A stretch of 64,000 nt of DNA from Epiperipatus broadwayi (GCA_028023455.1 JAQFVV010000027.1:8243845-8307844), one strand, 5' to 3'. Positions 1 through 11,835 are shown, counted from the stretch's first letter. A program made the numbers and translations. Notes: generated by a model from the letters alone, not told the origin.

Positions 1-544
1 TACCTAACATTATCAGAATTAAAGAGCACAGAGTGTTTAATTGTATTGTCAGAGATGAAAAATAAAAGATTGGATATTGTATAACTACGTGAGACAAGTT
101 GAAATTTAAAAAAAGGACAAAGAATGTATGAAGGTAGATGTAGACATATAGGGCAGGTGATATTTTGGACATGAACAAATGACGGCTTTATAAGCAACAT
201 TCTGAAAGTGATTGATTGCTGGATGGTTAAATTTAAAGAGCACCTAACAACCTGGTGATTATTCCGGTATTTCAAACCATCTAATGGCCATAATAATAAG
301 AGATAAATATTATGTTTGAAAAAAAAAATTTAAAAAACAAATGGTTCAAACAAAGATTAGTTTTTATGAAAAAATTTAAAATAAAAGCATGTTAATAATG
401 AAAACATAATTTTAAAAACCATAAGGAAGTAGTAAGAAAAATCAAGCTATATATCATGTGATTTAATTTCCCATTAATGAACATATTTCAATTAAATTAG
501 GTACTAGTTCTTATTCAAGAATCTGAGACTTGGCACTTCTCAAA
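1..544. other. AT-rich intergenic or intronic DNA, nothing recognised
   Basis: No coding exon, repeat family or RNA recognised. It should lie in the intron downstream of the METTL2-like exon at 4103-4242 (the gene runs leftwards), but the next exon of that gene was not found here. Confidence 0.4.
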
Positions 545-890
545 AGAACAATGCAGAGAATTTAACCCACAAAACAAAAAATGGAGATACATGTTAGAAG
601 TAACAAGAAGGGATTGAAAGCAAATATTTGAATGAGAAAATAAATAGATATCACCGATATCATTGAAAGAATTGAGACTGAAATGCAGTTAGGCTTATTA
701 CTAGAAGATATGATAATAGGCAGACAGCTGACATTTTATATAGGATTCCAAAAGACTATAGATCTAGAAAAAGACCATATCAGATACGGATGGATGCAAT
801 AAGAAAGTTTTCTGGTATGATGTGAAAACAGGATTAAAATTTAGCAAGACCTTCATCCTACAGTGAAAGGGTAGTGTTTGAAAATGGTTG
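545..890 (+). mobile_element. RTE-type LINE, 3' end fragment (decayed)
   Basis: The segment matches, with many substitutions and frame breaks, the C-terminal end of the RTE-like copies at 39085-39470 and 12671-12950. The order is the same: a CMLGVTRRD-like stretch, then a stretch equal to ARRDDNRWT, then IPKDYRSRKRP, then a region ending CTTCATCCTACAGTG. No open frame remains. It is the oldest-looking of the RTE tails in the window. Confidence 0.65.
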
Positions 891-900
891 TGATAAAATA

Positions 901-2411
901 GGGTAGCAACAATATTAAAAGATCAAATTTTGAGCTGCTATTCAAAGTGACCCTGTTTTATAAAAATAATAATCTAATGGTTATTGCTTGGGAATTCATA
1001 TAAAATCGAGCATCGGAAATAACAGAACCAAAGTAATCTATGAATCTTGACAGTGAAAATTGGCTACTCTACCACTGAACCAAAAAAGGAAAGTTTTTTT
1101 TTTAAAAAAAAGCCAAAAGAAATGAAACATTGTTAATTAAAATAGGGGTATTAGGAAAAAAATAATCAGATTTACTGAATAAGAAAAAAAATGTAATTAA
1201 TAATAGACCGATTTGCAAAATATATTTCAATAAAAGATAAAAATTGAGATATTTAAAAGATGACGTAGTAAAATTTCTAAAAGAAGAGTGCACAAAAGCT
1301 TTGATTTAGCGAGATGATGAACAAAATAGAAGAGTGAAATTGGTGGGAAACTATAAATTCATTAGATAGTAGAAGTATATATTATTAATCATAAAACATA
1401 CAGATATAAATAATATATCTAGGACACATGTCAAAACATGCTTAAATATATGATTAATGAAATCACACAAAAGCATATAAATGATCACAGAGCTAATCAT
1501 CCATATTGATTTATTTACGTTTAAAAAAAATTGAATTCCAAAAAAATTGTAGAAGACCTAAAAGAAGACCACACGGAATGGAGAGTCCTAGGATCAATCT
1601 GGTGCTGGTATTTCTGGTGCTCAGACTTCTTATGAACTAATGAGTAATAATTATAGTCATTCAAATATATATATATCCATGCCAATGCACAAAGAAAACG
1701 AATAACCATTCTGTCACTATACAATATAATAGAGATCATTTTAGCTGATCCTAGAAATTAATATCAACCCCCTATATTCCCATGATGATTTTTTAATTAC
1801 AAATGTGCGAGTCAAGAAAAAGAAAAAAACCCTTAAAAGACCTAAATTTATGCATACATTACAAATAGTATGCCGGAAACTGTAACTGTAAAGCTAATTA
1901 TTATATATAAATTATTACTACATGCATTACTAAAATCAGAAATGAGTGGATCTAATTAAGAAAATATTAATAAAATGCTTGCAAAAATATATGTCTACTT
2001 ATATTCTTCTATTACAATTTAAATATAAATAATCATAGCTTAAAGTAAATAAAATTGAAACGAAAATCACTGCAACGCCACTCGCCATAAGCTATGTATA
2101 AACTAATACTAATCCATCAATAAACAAAAAGGACAGAGTGGAACCACCTATTCTTTTAGCTTTGATGATATTTAAGCATTCATTTTTGATGTATTATAAT
2201 GCGCAGCATGAAATCTGTATACAATTTCAGAAAAGTTTGTGCCGTAGATTTACACTCTGCGTTATAACATTGTTGATAAATAAAAGCTTGTATACCATCA
2301 AAGCTAAAAGTATAGGTGGTATTACTCTGTTCTTTTCTTTTATTTACAGATTGATATTAAACAGTACAAAAACTCTGTTCAGATAATGAAAATTATTCTT
2401 CAAGTATAAAG
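901..2411. other. AT-rich DNA, nothing recognised
   Basis: Low-complexity AT-rich sequence. Short open frames here are what chance gives at this composition. About 20-bp inverted repeats near 2025-2047 and 2676-2697 (AGCTATGATTATTTATATT) may bound an element around the palindrome at 2412-2605. Confidence 0.4.
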
Positions 2412-2605
2412 TGTGATAAACAGAGTAGCTAAAATTCAAAAAACATTAATTACAAAGAACTATTTGCCAAGCGCTTTCAGTACCGTGTACAGAATCATGG
2501 AGTTCCAATATGTCACCATGATTCTGGTACACGGTACTGAAAGCGTTTGGCAGATAGTTTTTGGTGATTAATATTTTTTGAATTTTAGCTACTCTGTTTA
2601 TCACA
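2412..2605. repeat. Foldback palindrome, about 90-bp arms
   Basis: Left arm 2412-2500 and right arm 2516-2605 are near-complete reverse complements around a 15-bp loop. The outer ends read TGTGATAAACAGAGTAGC and its complement. No coding content. Probably a small non-autonomous foldback or MITE-like element; no clear target-site duplication was seen. Confidence 0.85.
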
Positions 2606-2739
2606 GATTAATATTAGTTTATACATAGCTCTCAGAGAGTTATAGTGACTTCTGCTTCAATTTCATATAGATAGAGCTATGATTATTTATATTTGCATTT
2701 ACTAAATAAATACAAGTATATTTTATATACCCAAAGTCT

Positions 2740-2885
2740 AGATGTATCATAGGGGGTTTGAAGCTCCCTTCACCCAACAACTCTATCTCATACAACTGAT
2801 ACACATGACCACACACATGTGAAAAAGATAATTGATCTCCAATATATGTATTTCATGCTAAACCAGCACTCATCAGTTGGTCCAA
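2740..2885 (-). repeat. Family B repeat, fragment
   Basis: Reverse-orientation piece of the interspersed repeat also seen at 21230-21560, 38660-38830 and 50575-52085. The shared core reads CCAACTGATGAGTGCTGG on the minus strand, followed by a CATGAAAT block and a poly-T/CACATGTG block. Confidence 0.7.
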
Positions 2886-3073
2886 ATCATCATCTCTCAC
2901 TGCTCAGTTAATTGCGGGTTGTTAAAAATAAGATGCTGCTTTGATCCTCTGTATATTTTACTAATGATATTAGAATATAATTTTCTACTTTTTTTCCTAT
3001 GCATTGATTTCTATTATAACATATCATACCATTTACACCTTTTTATCAATACTTTTATTTGTATTACACTAAC

Positions 3074-3102
3074 AGTTTCGACTGTCCTGCAGTCATCATC
3101 AG
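3074..3102 (-). ncRNA. Hammerhead-ribozyme-like core (left arm)
   Basis: Read on the minus strand: CTGATGA, then T, then GACTG, loop CAGGA, CAGTC, then GAAAC. GACTG/CAGTC is a perfect 5-bp candidate stem II. Hammerhead ribozymes are known in Penelope-like elements. The extra T before stem II and an apparent G at the cleavage position (ACT GTT AGT G) argue against full activity. Stem I was not modelled. Confidence 0.4.
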
Positions 3103-3174
3103 AGTTCTTGTTGATTCTATTACAAATAAAAGTATTGATAGAGTTGGGTTTTGGTAATAGAATCAACAAGAACT

Positions 3175-3201
3175 CTGATGATGACTGCAGGACAGACGAA
3201 A
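3175..3201 (+). ncRNA. Hammerhead-ribozyme-like core (right arm)
   Basis: Plus-strand counterpart of the motif at 3074-3102. CTGATGA and GAAAC are intact, but the 3' side of candidate stem II reads CAGAC instead of CAGTC, so one base pair is lost. Confidence 0.35.
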
Positions 3202-3559
3202 CTGTTAGTGTAATACAAATAATACAAAAAAAAGTATTGATAAAGTGTATAAAAAGGTGTAAATGTTATGATATTGGAATAGTTTGTACCATACTTAAAT
3301 TAGGATAATATACCAATTTCATGCTCTGTCGCATACATGTCAGTAAATGAATGCTAAAATATGATCCTAGGAAGGAATTGGAAAGAATTATTGATACTTG
3401 TAGAGTAATCTACAACTTGGGAAAGTAGCTGCTAGATTTTCTCAAAGGAGTTACACTTATGGAGGAAAACCAAATTGAGGAGAACTGAAATATAATAGAT
3501 CCTCCACTAACTAAACTAAGCAAAATTAAAAAGCCAAAAAATATTATTAGGATTGTTAA

Positions 3560-3840
3560 TGACTAGTGGAATAGTTAGTTGCTTGAGAGGTCATATGACA
3601 TTCACATAGCAAAAATCACAAATCAAGATTCAATCTAAAAACTTTTAATTCTTACGCCTATAAATCTAGAACTGTGCTCAATTGCACAGAAAATTAATTC
3701 CAAGAATTAGTTGACTGGGTGGTCATATGATTGATGTTCAAGTATAGAAGTGGAAGGTGGGGGACTTCAAACCAGCAATCTTTAACTCTTGAAATTGTCA
3801 TTCTATGGCTGCGTTAAATCACCCAGAGCAATTAGAACTG
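3560..3840 (-). repeat. tRNA-derived SINE-like copies (two, decayed)
   Basis: Two heads in the same orientation, at about 3620-3690 and 3765-3840. On the minus strand each has a box A-like stretch followed by a box B-like GGTTTGAAGTCCC or a decayed equivalent. Each is followed by the shared body GGTCATATGA. The same family recurs at 11415-11835, 31285-31412, 43060-43240 and 49950-50050. Confidence 0.5.
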
Positions 3841-4102
3841 TTCATGCACATAATGCCAATGCTTAAATAAATTTCTTGATATGAGTGTGATATTATTTTG
3901 AAGAAATAATTTTTGTTTAAATGTAAGGTTCAAATTATTAAAAAATAAATTGTAATTACTTTTTGATTTTCCTTATAAATGTACAAACTAATTTACCATA
4001 TGGATCTCAATATATTTTGTTCAAATATTTTTCGATCTCATCATAAATGTATAACTTTCATTCATTATATATCACACACACATAATTCACTAAAAAACTT
4101 AC

Positions 4103-4242
4103 TTCTGAGGATGAACGGCACTGAGTACGAAGATCAGAATAATAATATCCAAACTTTCTTCTAGAAATGGCATGTTGAAGTGTTCAGCAGTCACGTCACA
4201 GATGAAAGGATGACACCGCGTAGGATCAAAGTCAGCATGATC
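4103..4242 (-). CDS. METTL2: METTL2-like tRNA m3C methyltransferase, internal exon (motif LIFVLSAVHP)
   Basis: Internal coding exon of 140 nt. On the minus strand the acceptor is TTTTTTCAG and the donor is GTAAGT. It joins the exon at 27022-27082 in phase 0 and reads 46 codons plus two bases. Key stretches are DFDPTRCHPFICDVT and LDIIILIFVLSAVHP, both diagnostic of the METTL2/METTL8 branch of class I SAM-dependent methyltransferases. Members of this family form 3-methylcytidine at position 32 of certain tRNAs. This exon covers the middle of the Rossmann fold, after the SAM-binding GxGxG loop. The remaining C-terminal exons should lie below position 4103 and were not seen, so they are probably off the window. 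METTL2 versus METTL8 cannot be separated here because the extreme N-terminus is missing. Confidence 0.93.
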
Positions 4243-4625
4243 CTGAAAAATAAAATATTATTTTAAATCATCATAAAAATGTTTGCTAGTGAGAAAAATT
4301 ACTAATAATTTTTTTGATGAAGCTCAAGATTTATGTATGGTGTCTGGTATCCCTTTCAGTACTTGAATTTCTTATAAATTCCTGAGCAAGAAAATTTTTC
4401 AATTATGTTTTTAATTTTTTTTTTAGTACTTTAACCCCATTGTGTCGTTGAATTAATGATTATTATAGATATGAATGATTACTCTTAAATCTCATTCCAA
4501 TGAGTATAACTTAGTTATCATTTGCAAAATTTATTAATCTTAGCAAATATTTACAGACATCCCTACAATTAACGCTAACAAATATTCTGTCTGTAATAAA
4601 CATATTTTCGTCTATCTAGATTTTA

Positions 4626-4941
4626 AACAAAGGCAAAACTCTCCATACAGTAGTGCCACCCTGTGCCAAACAGAGTAATCAATGGATGCCAGAAGGCTTG
4701 TGCATGAAATCCCAATCTAGTGCCTACTCATCCAATATCCCCAGACTAGTTTCTGGCTTGTGGCCATCATCAGTGAGGAGCCTTGGATCTGAGAGCACTG
4801 CACCTAGATCTTAGGATCTAATGCAACCCTCCAGCAGCCACCTTTTACTGTTTGGCACAGGGTGGCACTACTGTATGGAGAGTTTTGCCTTTGTTTACAA
4901 CAAATTATGTGCTAGTATAGAAATGGTGATCATGTGATGTT
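4626..4941 (+). mobile_element. Family A palindromic retroposon, copy A1
   Basis: Starts with AAGGCAAAACTCTCC, folds back (short right arm TTGGCACAGGGTGGCACTAC) and ends with the family tail TGATCATGTGATGTT. Flanked by a 13-bp direct repeat TATCTAGATTTTA at 4613-4625 and 4942-4954. No coding capacity. The inner part contains the GAGGAGCCTTGGATCTGAG block shared with A5, A10, A12, A15 and A17. Confidence 0.88.
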
Positions 4942-5578
4942 TATCTAGATTTTACTTCTCATTGTCAATTCTAAATATTCCATCTGTCAATGGATTACAA
5001 AGAGCATAGAGCAATAATATTGAGGAGACTTGATAGTGCAATTATCAGTTTGGTTTTATTTCAGATTTGATGATATTATTGATAGTTATAAGGAGATGAT
5101 AACCATTTTTCCATCTATCTCACTTTCTTGTTTAGGATTACTACAGTGTTAATTTTAATGAAAGGTGAATTTATTGTGAGCTATATACATTTCTGTTCAA
5201 GTCCTACAATAAGAAAGTGTTATCCCCCCCCCACATCACAAAATAGGACAATTTGTTATGATGATGTCTAGATGAACATAATCAACAATTGAGCTGATTT
5301 TTATGAATGATAGGGGAGTCAAATCATGATAAATAAAAGTAACACTGAAGGAAAAAGCACAAGCATAAAACTTACATCAGGTACTTCCGATGTGTAAACT
5401 AAACATACCATCAAATGATACATTTCACACCATTAATACAAACATTAAAGAACACTGACAATGATCAATTTGGACCCAAATACATAGTAATTTCAAAGTT
5501 TAGATGGCTGTATAAAATTTTGTTAAACAATTGTGGAGATGTCAATTCAAAAATTTTCTATCTAATAGCTCAAATAAT

Positions 5579-5869
5579 TAAACCATCAAACATCACATGA
5601 TCATCATTCTTTATGCTTTCACAAGTTGTTTATTGCAGAGGTAAAACTCTCTATACAGTAGTGCCATTCAGTGCAAGCCAGAGTAATCAATGGATGCAGG
5701 AAGATTTGTGCATAAAATCCTCACTGATGAAAGTCACAAGCTAGAAACGAGTCTGGGGATATTGGATGAATAGGCACTAGATAGGGATTTTATGAAAAAA
5801 ACTGGATCGTGATTACTCTGGCTTGCACTAAGTGACACTACTGTATGGAGAGTTTTGTCTCTGTGAGTT
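5579..5869 (-). mobile_element. Family A palindromic retroposon, copy A2
   Basis: Minus-strand copy. The 3' tail (GATCATGTGATGTTTGATGG on the minus strand) is at the left edge and the CAAAACTCTCCATACAG start at the right. Flanking direct repeat TCAAATAAT at 5570-5578 and 5870-5878. Both palindrome arms are present and diverged. Confidence 0.85.
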
Positions 5870-6016
5870 TCAAATAATGACATGCTAAAATTATGATTCA
5901 TCAGGTTTTCACATTATTAGAATTAAATTTTCCATAGAAACCTAGTTTAACATCAAAAAGTTGATCTGATTATTATGTTTAACATACATGTCACATGTAT
6001 TTCCATACTTTAGTCA

Positions 6017-6216
6017 AACTACTAAACATCACATGATCACCATCTCATGCTAGCACATAACTGTTAGAAAACAGGCAAAACTCCACAAGCCAGAAACTAG
6101 TCTGGGAATATTGGATGAGTAGGCACTAGATAAGGATTTTATGCACAAGCCTTCTGGCATACATTGATTACTCTGGTTAGCACAAGGTGGCACTGCTATA
6201 TGGAGTTTTTGCCTGT
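6017..6216 (-). mobile_element. Family A palindromic retroposon, copy A3 (internally deleted)
   Basis: Minus-strand copy with intact tail and start, but most of one arm missing (a GCAAAACTC remnant runs straight into CACAAGCCAG). Flanked by a perfect 12-bp direct repeat ATACTTTAGTCA at 6005-6016 and 6217-6228. Confidence 0.87.
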
Positions 6217-6399
6217 ATACTTTAGTCACTTAACTAAAATGGTAAAACCTATGTTGGACTACTAAAAAAAGCTTGATCTTTATTTAACAACATTTCAGCT
6301 TATGTCGTTAGAAAAGAGTCTTCCAATGATAAAAAATCTAAACAAATTCAGATTGTTGATGATTAGTAAATTCTCTTTAATCAGCAAAGTTACAAGCAA

Positions 6400-6570
6400 T
6401 TCTTTTCACTATAGTCCAGAATCATCTATTGCAAGCTTCTGTGATCAATAGATATTAGACAGTACGACTTATTCAAATCTGATATGATCCTATCTGTAAT
6501 CCCAGACTAATTTCTGCCTTATGAGCTTCATCAATAAAAAACTGGACTTGAAGCATCTAGATCTTCTGGT
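6400..6570 (+). repeat. Family A, ancient fragment
   Basis: Strongly diverged copy of the family A body: the order TGATCAATAGAT, then ATCCCAGACTAATTTCTG, then CTTCATCA matches the other copies. Ends not definable. Confidence 0.5.
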
Positions 6571-8841
6571 TATAATGTTGAACAGTAGATATCTGTGGTA
6601 CAATATACTTCACCTCATCACATATTTACAGTAGGAAAATATAATCTAACATAATAGTTATAATATAAATAATTATATCTGGAAGCTGCATAGGTAGTTA
6701 TGGTTTCAATCTCATCATTATAAGCTATTATATTTGCAATGATTTTTGGTAGTTGTAATAATCATACCAGTAATGAAGGCCTGACAGCAAAAAATCTTTA
6801 CCAGACCACCCCCATTTTACAAGTAAATTTCTAACATAATGTTCAATATATTTTCTTCAGTTACAATCATTTAATTGAAAAAAATTTGACTGAAAAGTAT
6901 CATATTTAATTAACTTCTTCAACCGGTTAATTTATCTACATGCCAAATCAAGAACTGTGTACACTAATATTTCACAGTAAGGTCATGGGATTAGCAACTT
7001 TTCAATATACCTTTACAATAAAACTAAAACCAAACAGGAAGGCAATTCCGTCTTTTCTGAGCATGAAAGAACAACAGGCCATAAATTCGAACCCATGTCT
7101 GCCTACATCGTTTGCTCAGAAAGACACAATGCTAAATGCAAGATTAGAGAAGCGTTTCATATAGTAAACGATCCTAAGTCTATTAATAGAAGGGAAACCT
7201 GCTGTGCCCTATCCCGAAAATGGCAGTTATAAATTATTTGCATCACTTTGCATAAATTTCCTTTTCTACAATGCAGTTTTACCAACAGCAGCATTGAGCA
7301 TGAGGGCAAGAAGTCTCTTGAAAGCACTTAGCTAAAATAAATTAATATTTTTATATTTAAAGTAAATTAATATTTTGCATTTCATTATATATATTTACTA
7401 GCTTCATTATCTGTGCATACAGCGCATATATACAGTAGTTTACAATTTTCGTCACAGCGTAAGCTTGTGGTTAAGACCTGTAGAGGTCCCTACCTTCGCA
7501 TTTTTCAGATGCATATTATCGAGGTTAAAGCCTTAGTAAATATTACTTAATTTTTAATGAAGTAAATAATTAAAATATGATGGGATTGTTTTTGAATTAG
7601 GCATACATAATTTTTTTTTAAAAAAAATGTACTTAATGTCTAATTACGAGAATTACATCGAATGCCATTAATCAATACCTTTACAGCATTTGTTTGCAAT
7701 TCCCACAATTCTCAAAACAGTACAAAGTTATTATACATTGTGTTTAACATCTATTTGGGCTAACTAAAATGAATATACAACTAGTGCTTGTGATAAAAAA
7801 TAATCTTAATTGTCCTTTTTTTTTTTAATATAATTAATTTGCTTTATTTCTTTTTAATATATAAAACTTAATACAAGTAGACTGTAATTAATCCAAATAC
7901 TACTAATCCAACAACTTCTATTATCCTGTTAAAACTATAAACTATTGTTTTATTGTTATTAATTTGATAAATGTATAAGAGAGAATATAAAAAATATTCA
8001 ATAAATAGAAACTATAGATAGCAAACTGTTCCATAGAATCTTATTAGTTTGATTTAATTCTTTCAACTCTTAATCTGTAATTATCAAAAAATTATCCAAA
8101 TTATATATATCGAATCATATTCACATCTCTTTGGAACATCGCTTCTTAGAAACTGATGCGTACACGGTTATAGTATAATCTAGCAGCAGTTCACCCATAT
8201 ATTTCATTTAAATTGAAAACACACAAATTTTATTTAATACCTGAAATGAGTTAATAATAATAATTAGTTCCAATGGTAACTGGCTAGTTGAAACAGCAAT
8301 AAATAATATTGATCACAGAACAGTTCATAGGTCTATAAATAGATATAGATAAATAATGCTAAACTCCATTTCTACAATTTATTATGTCCTTCTTTTAATA
8401 ACTATTCATTTCCTTCACATTTATCATTCACCTCCAGTAATTTCAAACGATCCTTCACTAGCAATTTTAGTAAGCACCTTGTTGCGCACTCAAATCCTTG
8501 AATTAATCTAATTGGCTTGGACTGGATTTCTTTCTTGTACTATATCTGGTCTGCAACTGCAGTATTGCTTTCACTCTTCTAGTTTTCACTAGTCGGTTTT
8601 TTCACTTTACTTCTACTACTTTACCATTAGAAATTCTGCAGTCTATTTTAATAATTCTGCTAATTTGCATATTGTTATTGTTATGCAAATTAAAATATGT
8701 AGTTTACTTTTATTTTCTGCATATAATTATTTCTAGTGACTCAGCATTACCTGTATTAACCAGTTTTATACATATATTTATTAATAAGAATATTATTATT
8801 CGATGTCTGTATTTTTAAAGCAATATACGTAATTATATAAC
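6571..8841. other. AT-rich intron DNA, nothing recognised
   Basis: No exon or repeat identified. One stretch at about 7070-7110 contains a box B-like GGGTTCGAATTTA on the minus strand, but without a convincing box A, so no SINE is called. Confidence 0.35.
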
Positions 8842-9886
8842 TGAATATTTGTAAATACAGTAACTAAATAATTAAAAAAATTTATTCACTAAGGAGCGCT
8901 TTCAATTATTCCAGTAATCTTTGTCAACTAAAGCTTTGAAAAATTAACTTTCCCACAATTCCGTGATTGCCTGTTAATTAAGTCATGTTTATATTTGTAT
9001 ATTAGCATAGCTTCCTTTATTTTTCTTTTATTGTTATTTTTTTCAGTTTGCAATCTTTCTACATTATTAAAATTGAAGTCAAAACCATAAATACATGATT
9101 TATTATGGTCGTAAAAAACAGATGCTGAAATATTATCTATTATGTAATTTTGTCCTGATTTCTGAACTCGTTTTAATAATAGCAAGTGTTCTTTAGTTCT
9201 TTTTTCCAACATATATCTAGATTCACTTATATATCCACTGCCGCACCTACATATCCATTTATAAATGACACAATTTTTATTTATAAATGAGGTTTTATCT
9301 TTGGAGTTATTTATTAATTTGTTTAATGTAGGAAGTGTGTAAAATGCAATATCACAAAGGTATATGTGATGTTGCATTTTACACACCTCCTACATTAAAC
9401 AAATTAATAAATAAATCCAAAGATAAAACCTCATTTATAATTAAAAGTTGTGTCATTTGTAAATGGATATGTAGGTGCGGCAGTGGATATGTAGGTGTGA
9501 CAGTGGATATATAGGTGAATCTAGATGAACGTTGAAAAAAAGAACTAAAGAACATTTGCTATTGTGAAAACAAGTTCAGAAATAATTGCATAGTAGATAA
9601 TAATATTTCAGCATCTGCTTTTTATGACCATAATAAATCATGTATTTATGGTTTTGACTTCAATTTTAATAATGTAGAAATATTGCAAATTGAAAAAAAT
9701 AACAATAAAAAAAAAAATAAAGGAAGCTATGCTAATATACAAATATAAACATGACTTAATTAACAGGCAAGAAGCAAATGTTAAGATCATGGAATTGTGG
9801 GAAAAATTACTGGGATAATCGAAAGCGCTCCTAAGTGGATAAAAAATTTTTAATTATTTAGTTTCTGTATTAACAAATATATTTAT
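8842..9886. repeat. Large inverted duplication of a Penelope-like fragment
   Basis: Arms 8842-9356 and 9365-9886 are imperfect reverse complements of about 0.5 kb around an 8-bp centre (AAGGTATA). Each arm carries the same GIY-YIG-like coding fragment. The right arm has small local duplications (GGATATGTAGGTG repeated) and a run of A. Head-to-head duplicated and partly inverted copies are typical of Penelope-like elements. Confidence 0.88.
8928..9292 (-). pseudogene. Penelope-like element GIY-YIG endonuclease fragment
   Basis: Minus-strand reading frame with VIYKWICRCGSGYISES, then EKRTKEHLLLL, and later NNKRKIKEAMLIYKYKHDLI before the stop. This is the pattern of the C-terminal GIY-YIG nuclease of Penelope-like retroelements: the usual YxC.CgxxYIGeT core, then an RlKEH helix, then an RKIKEAL helix near the C-terminus. 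Expected G and T residues are replaced (YISES for YIGET), so activity is doubtful. The reverse transcriptase part is absent. The open frame continues past 9292 into the opposing arm only by chance. The right-arm copy (about 9440-9795, plus strand) is more decayed. Confidence 0.72.
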
Positions 9887-9939
9887 TAATAAATATACAG
9901 CCAGTCAATATGTAACAAAAACTTGGCCTTTTATTTCTT

Positions 9940-10308
9940 AAAATTGGCAAAACTCTCCATACAGTAGTGCCACTCAGTGCAAGCCAGAGTAATCAATAGA
10001 AGCAAGGTTTGTGCATAAAATCCCTATCTAGTACCTACTCACCCACTATCCCCAAACTAGTTTCTAGCTCGTGGCTTTCATCAATAGGAGCCTTGGGTCG
10101 GAGAACACTGATGAAAGCCTCAAACTAGACACTAACCTTGGGATATTGGATGAGTAAGCACTAGATAAGGATTTTATGCACAAACTTTCTTGCATCCTGA
10201 TTACTCTGGCTTGTACTGAGTGGCACTATGGTAAGGAGAGTTGTGCCTGTTTTAACAGCTTGAGAAAGCATAAAAAATGGTGATCATGTGATGTTTAGTG
10301 GTTTACTA
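9940..10308 (+). mobile_element. Family A palindromic retroposon, copy A4 (near full length)
   Basis: Both arms are present (starting GGCAAAACTCTCC, ending GGAGAGTTGTGCC), followed by the about 60-nt unique tail ending GTGATGTTTAGTGG. Perfect 13-bp direct repeat CCTTTTATTTCTT at 9927-9939 and 10309-10321. A good reference copy for the family architecture. Confidence 0.92.
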
Positions 10309-10321
10309 CCTTTTATTTCTT

Positions 10322-11414
10322 CTCGATATAAAGCCCAAATATGATTTTCTGCCTGAATATTGCTCTCGCAATTAACATGGAGTTCTTAAGTCCATATTTT
10401 ATATTTTAGAGTTTCCTTTTATCATGATACAGATTATCTCTATCTTTTCTATGATCAGTATTCTTCTAAAGCCCTTGTAACTCTAAGTTAATTGAGTATA
10501 TTCTTATTTTGTTCATCTCTACATACTTACAATATTTTCAAATACTCACTTTTCTCTCCTATGCCACTCACATATATAAAAAAAATCCCCTCCTTCATAC
10601 AATATTTAATCCTTTAAAATCCCATATGTTTATACTATATCTTCTTTCTTTTAAAGAAACTTTTTTTTTTTATTAATTTCTTAACTCTCAATAACAAAAA
10701 AATCTAAGTTGAACTTATGTCTATATATAGATTCAGATACATCCTTAATTAGCATGCACTCGAGAGATACAGAGAGCTAACTTTATATTTAGAAACAATC
10801 ATAAACTTAATGAATTAATAATAATAAAAAACTTTAAAAAAAAAAAAAATTATAAAAAAGGTTAAAGTAAAAAACATTTAAAAAATGTCATAAAATAAAT
10901 ATATTACTTCAGGATAGCGCCACCTTGTGTTAACACATAAAATTATTTTATTAATGATATATAAGAATGAATTTCTATTAAACGATTCACTTAAAAAAAA
11001 AAGCGCAATGACTGATCGTTATTATGATTTTTATTCCAAAAAATATTTATAATTAGTTATAGAAAAGTCGTCTTCAATGTTACTTTCAAATTTCTTTATA
11101 GATAACTTTTTCATTATTCTTAACTTGTCTCCAAGGTGTTAACGAAGACAAAATGAGTCCCATAAATAATCATCTGTTTAATAATCACCGACTGTGATAG
11201 AATATTGGTCTAACATCATTAATAACGTGTGGAATTCCTGTGTACATAAACTCTACTGTTTTTATATTTGGTGTATTATAATTGTACCATTTTGTATAAC
11301 ATTCATGAACATATGGTATTATGGTATTTATTCTCTCCATATGTTTTACACTTATTCATTAATATTATCAGTTAAATAAAGATTTTATTATTCGGAAGAT
11401 CATAACAACATTGA
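10322..11414. other. AT-rich intron DNA, nothing recognised
   Basis: Homopolymer-rich, no exon or repeat family identified. Confidence 0.4.
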
Positions 11415-11835
11415 GCACAGACAGACTGAGCCATTGATTTTAAGCTCTAGAATCTACCACTCGACCACTGCAATAAAGTGCACCAGGAATTTTATCAGTT
11501 AATAAAAATAAATATTTGAATGCTTTATTGCTTGAGAGAGTCTGGTACCATGGACTATCTTAGGAACCCACATTCGAGCAGTTGACACTCACCATTGCAC
11601 TAGTCAAAAAATATTTAAATGACATAGTCCAAGCATGGGAATCAATTCTGTGTCTCACATTCTAGAGTCTGATGTGCTATCACTGTGCTAAACTGCACAG
11701 GGTAATAATAATAAATAAAAATAATAATTGAATAGTCCATAGTTTGAAAGGTCAGGTAACATTTGAACATTGGAAATGACAAATGGTGCTTTGATTTAGA
11801 GATCGTTAACACTTCAATTTGCCATTCTATGGTCA
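11415..11835 (-). repeat. Cluster of tRNA-derived SINE-like heads
   Basis: At least three tRNA-like heads on the minus strand: about 11420-11480 (GCAGTGGTCGAGTGGTAGA), 11520-11610 (TAGTGCAATGGTGAGTG) and 11640-11705 (TTTAGCACAGTGATAGC, with box B-like AGAATTGATTCCC). They are separated by the shared family body. They look like nested or sequential insertions of one SINE family. None folds as a functional tRNA. Confidence 0.55.

Larger units (their letters stand above)
3010..3285. repeat. Palindromic element carrying hammerhead-like cores on both arms
   Basis: Arms 3021-3123 and 3154-3274 are close reverse complements, with weaker pairing extending a little outward. The 30-bp centre repeats part of the arm (ACAAATAAAAGTATTGAT). 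Each arm contains CTGATGA followed by GAAAC, on opposite strands. It looks like two head-to-head copies of one terminal segment, as expected for Penelope-like terminal repeats. Confidence 0.8.

Noticed and set aside
1102-1739. Minus-strand open frames of 63 and 72 codons
   Set aside because: Low-complexity Phe/Leu/Ile/Tyr/Asn translations expected by chance in AT-rich DNA; no domain or splice context.
9293-9386. N-terminal extension of the GIY-YIG frame
   Set aside because: It crosses the centre of the inverted duplication, so it joins the fragment to the reverse of itself.
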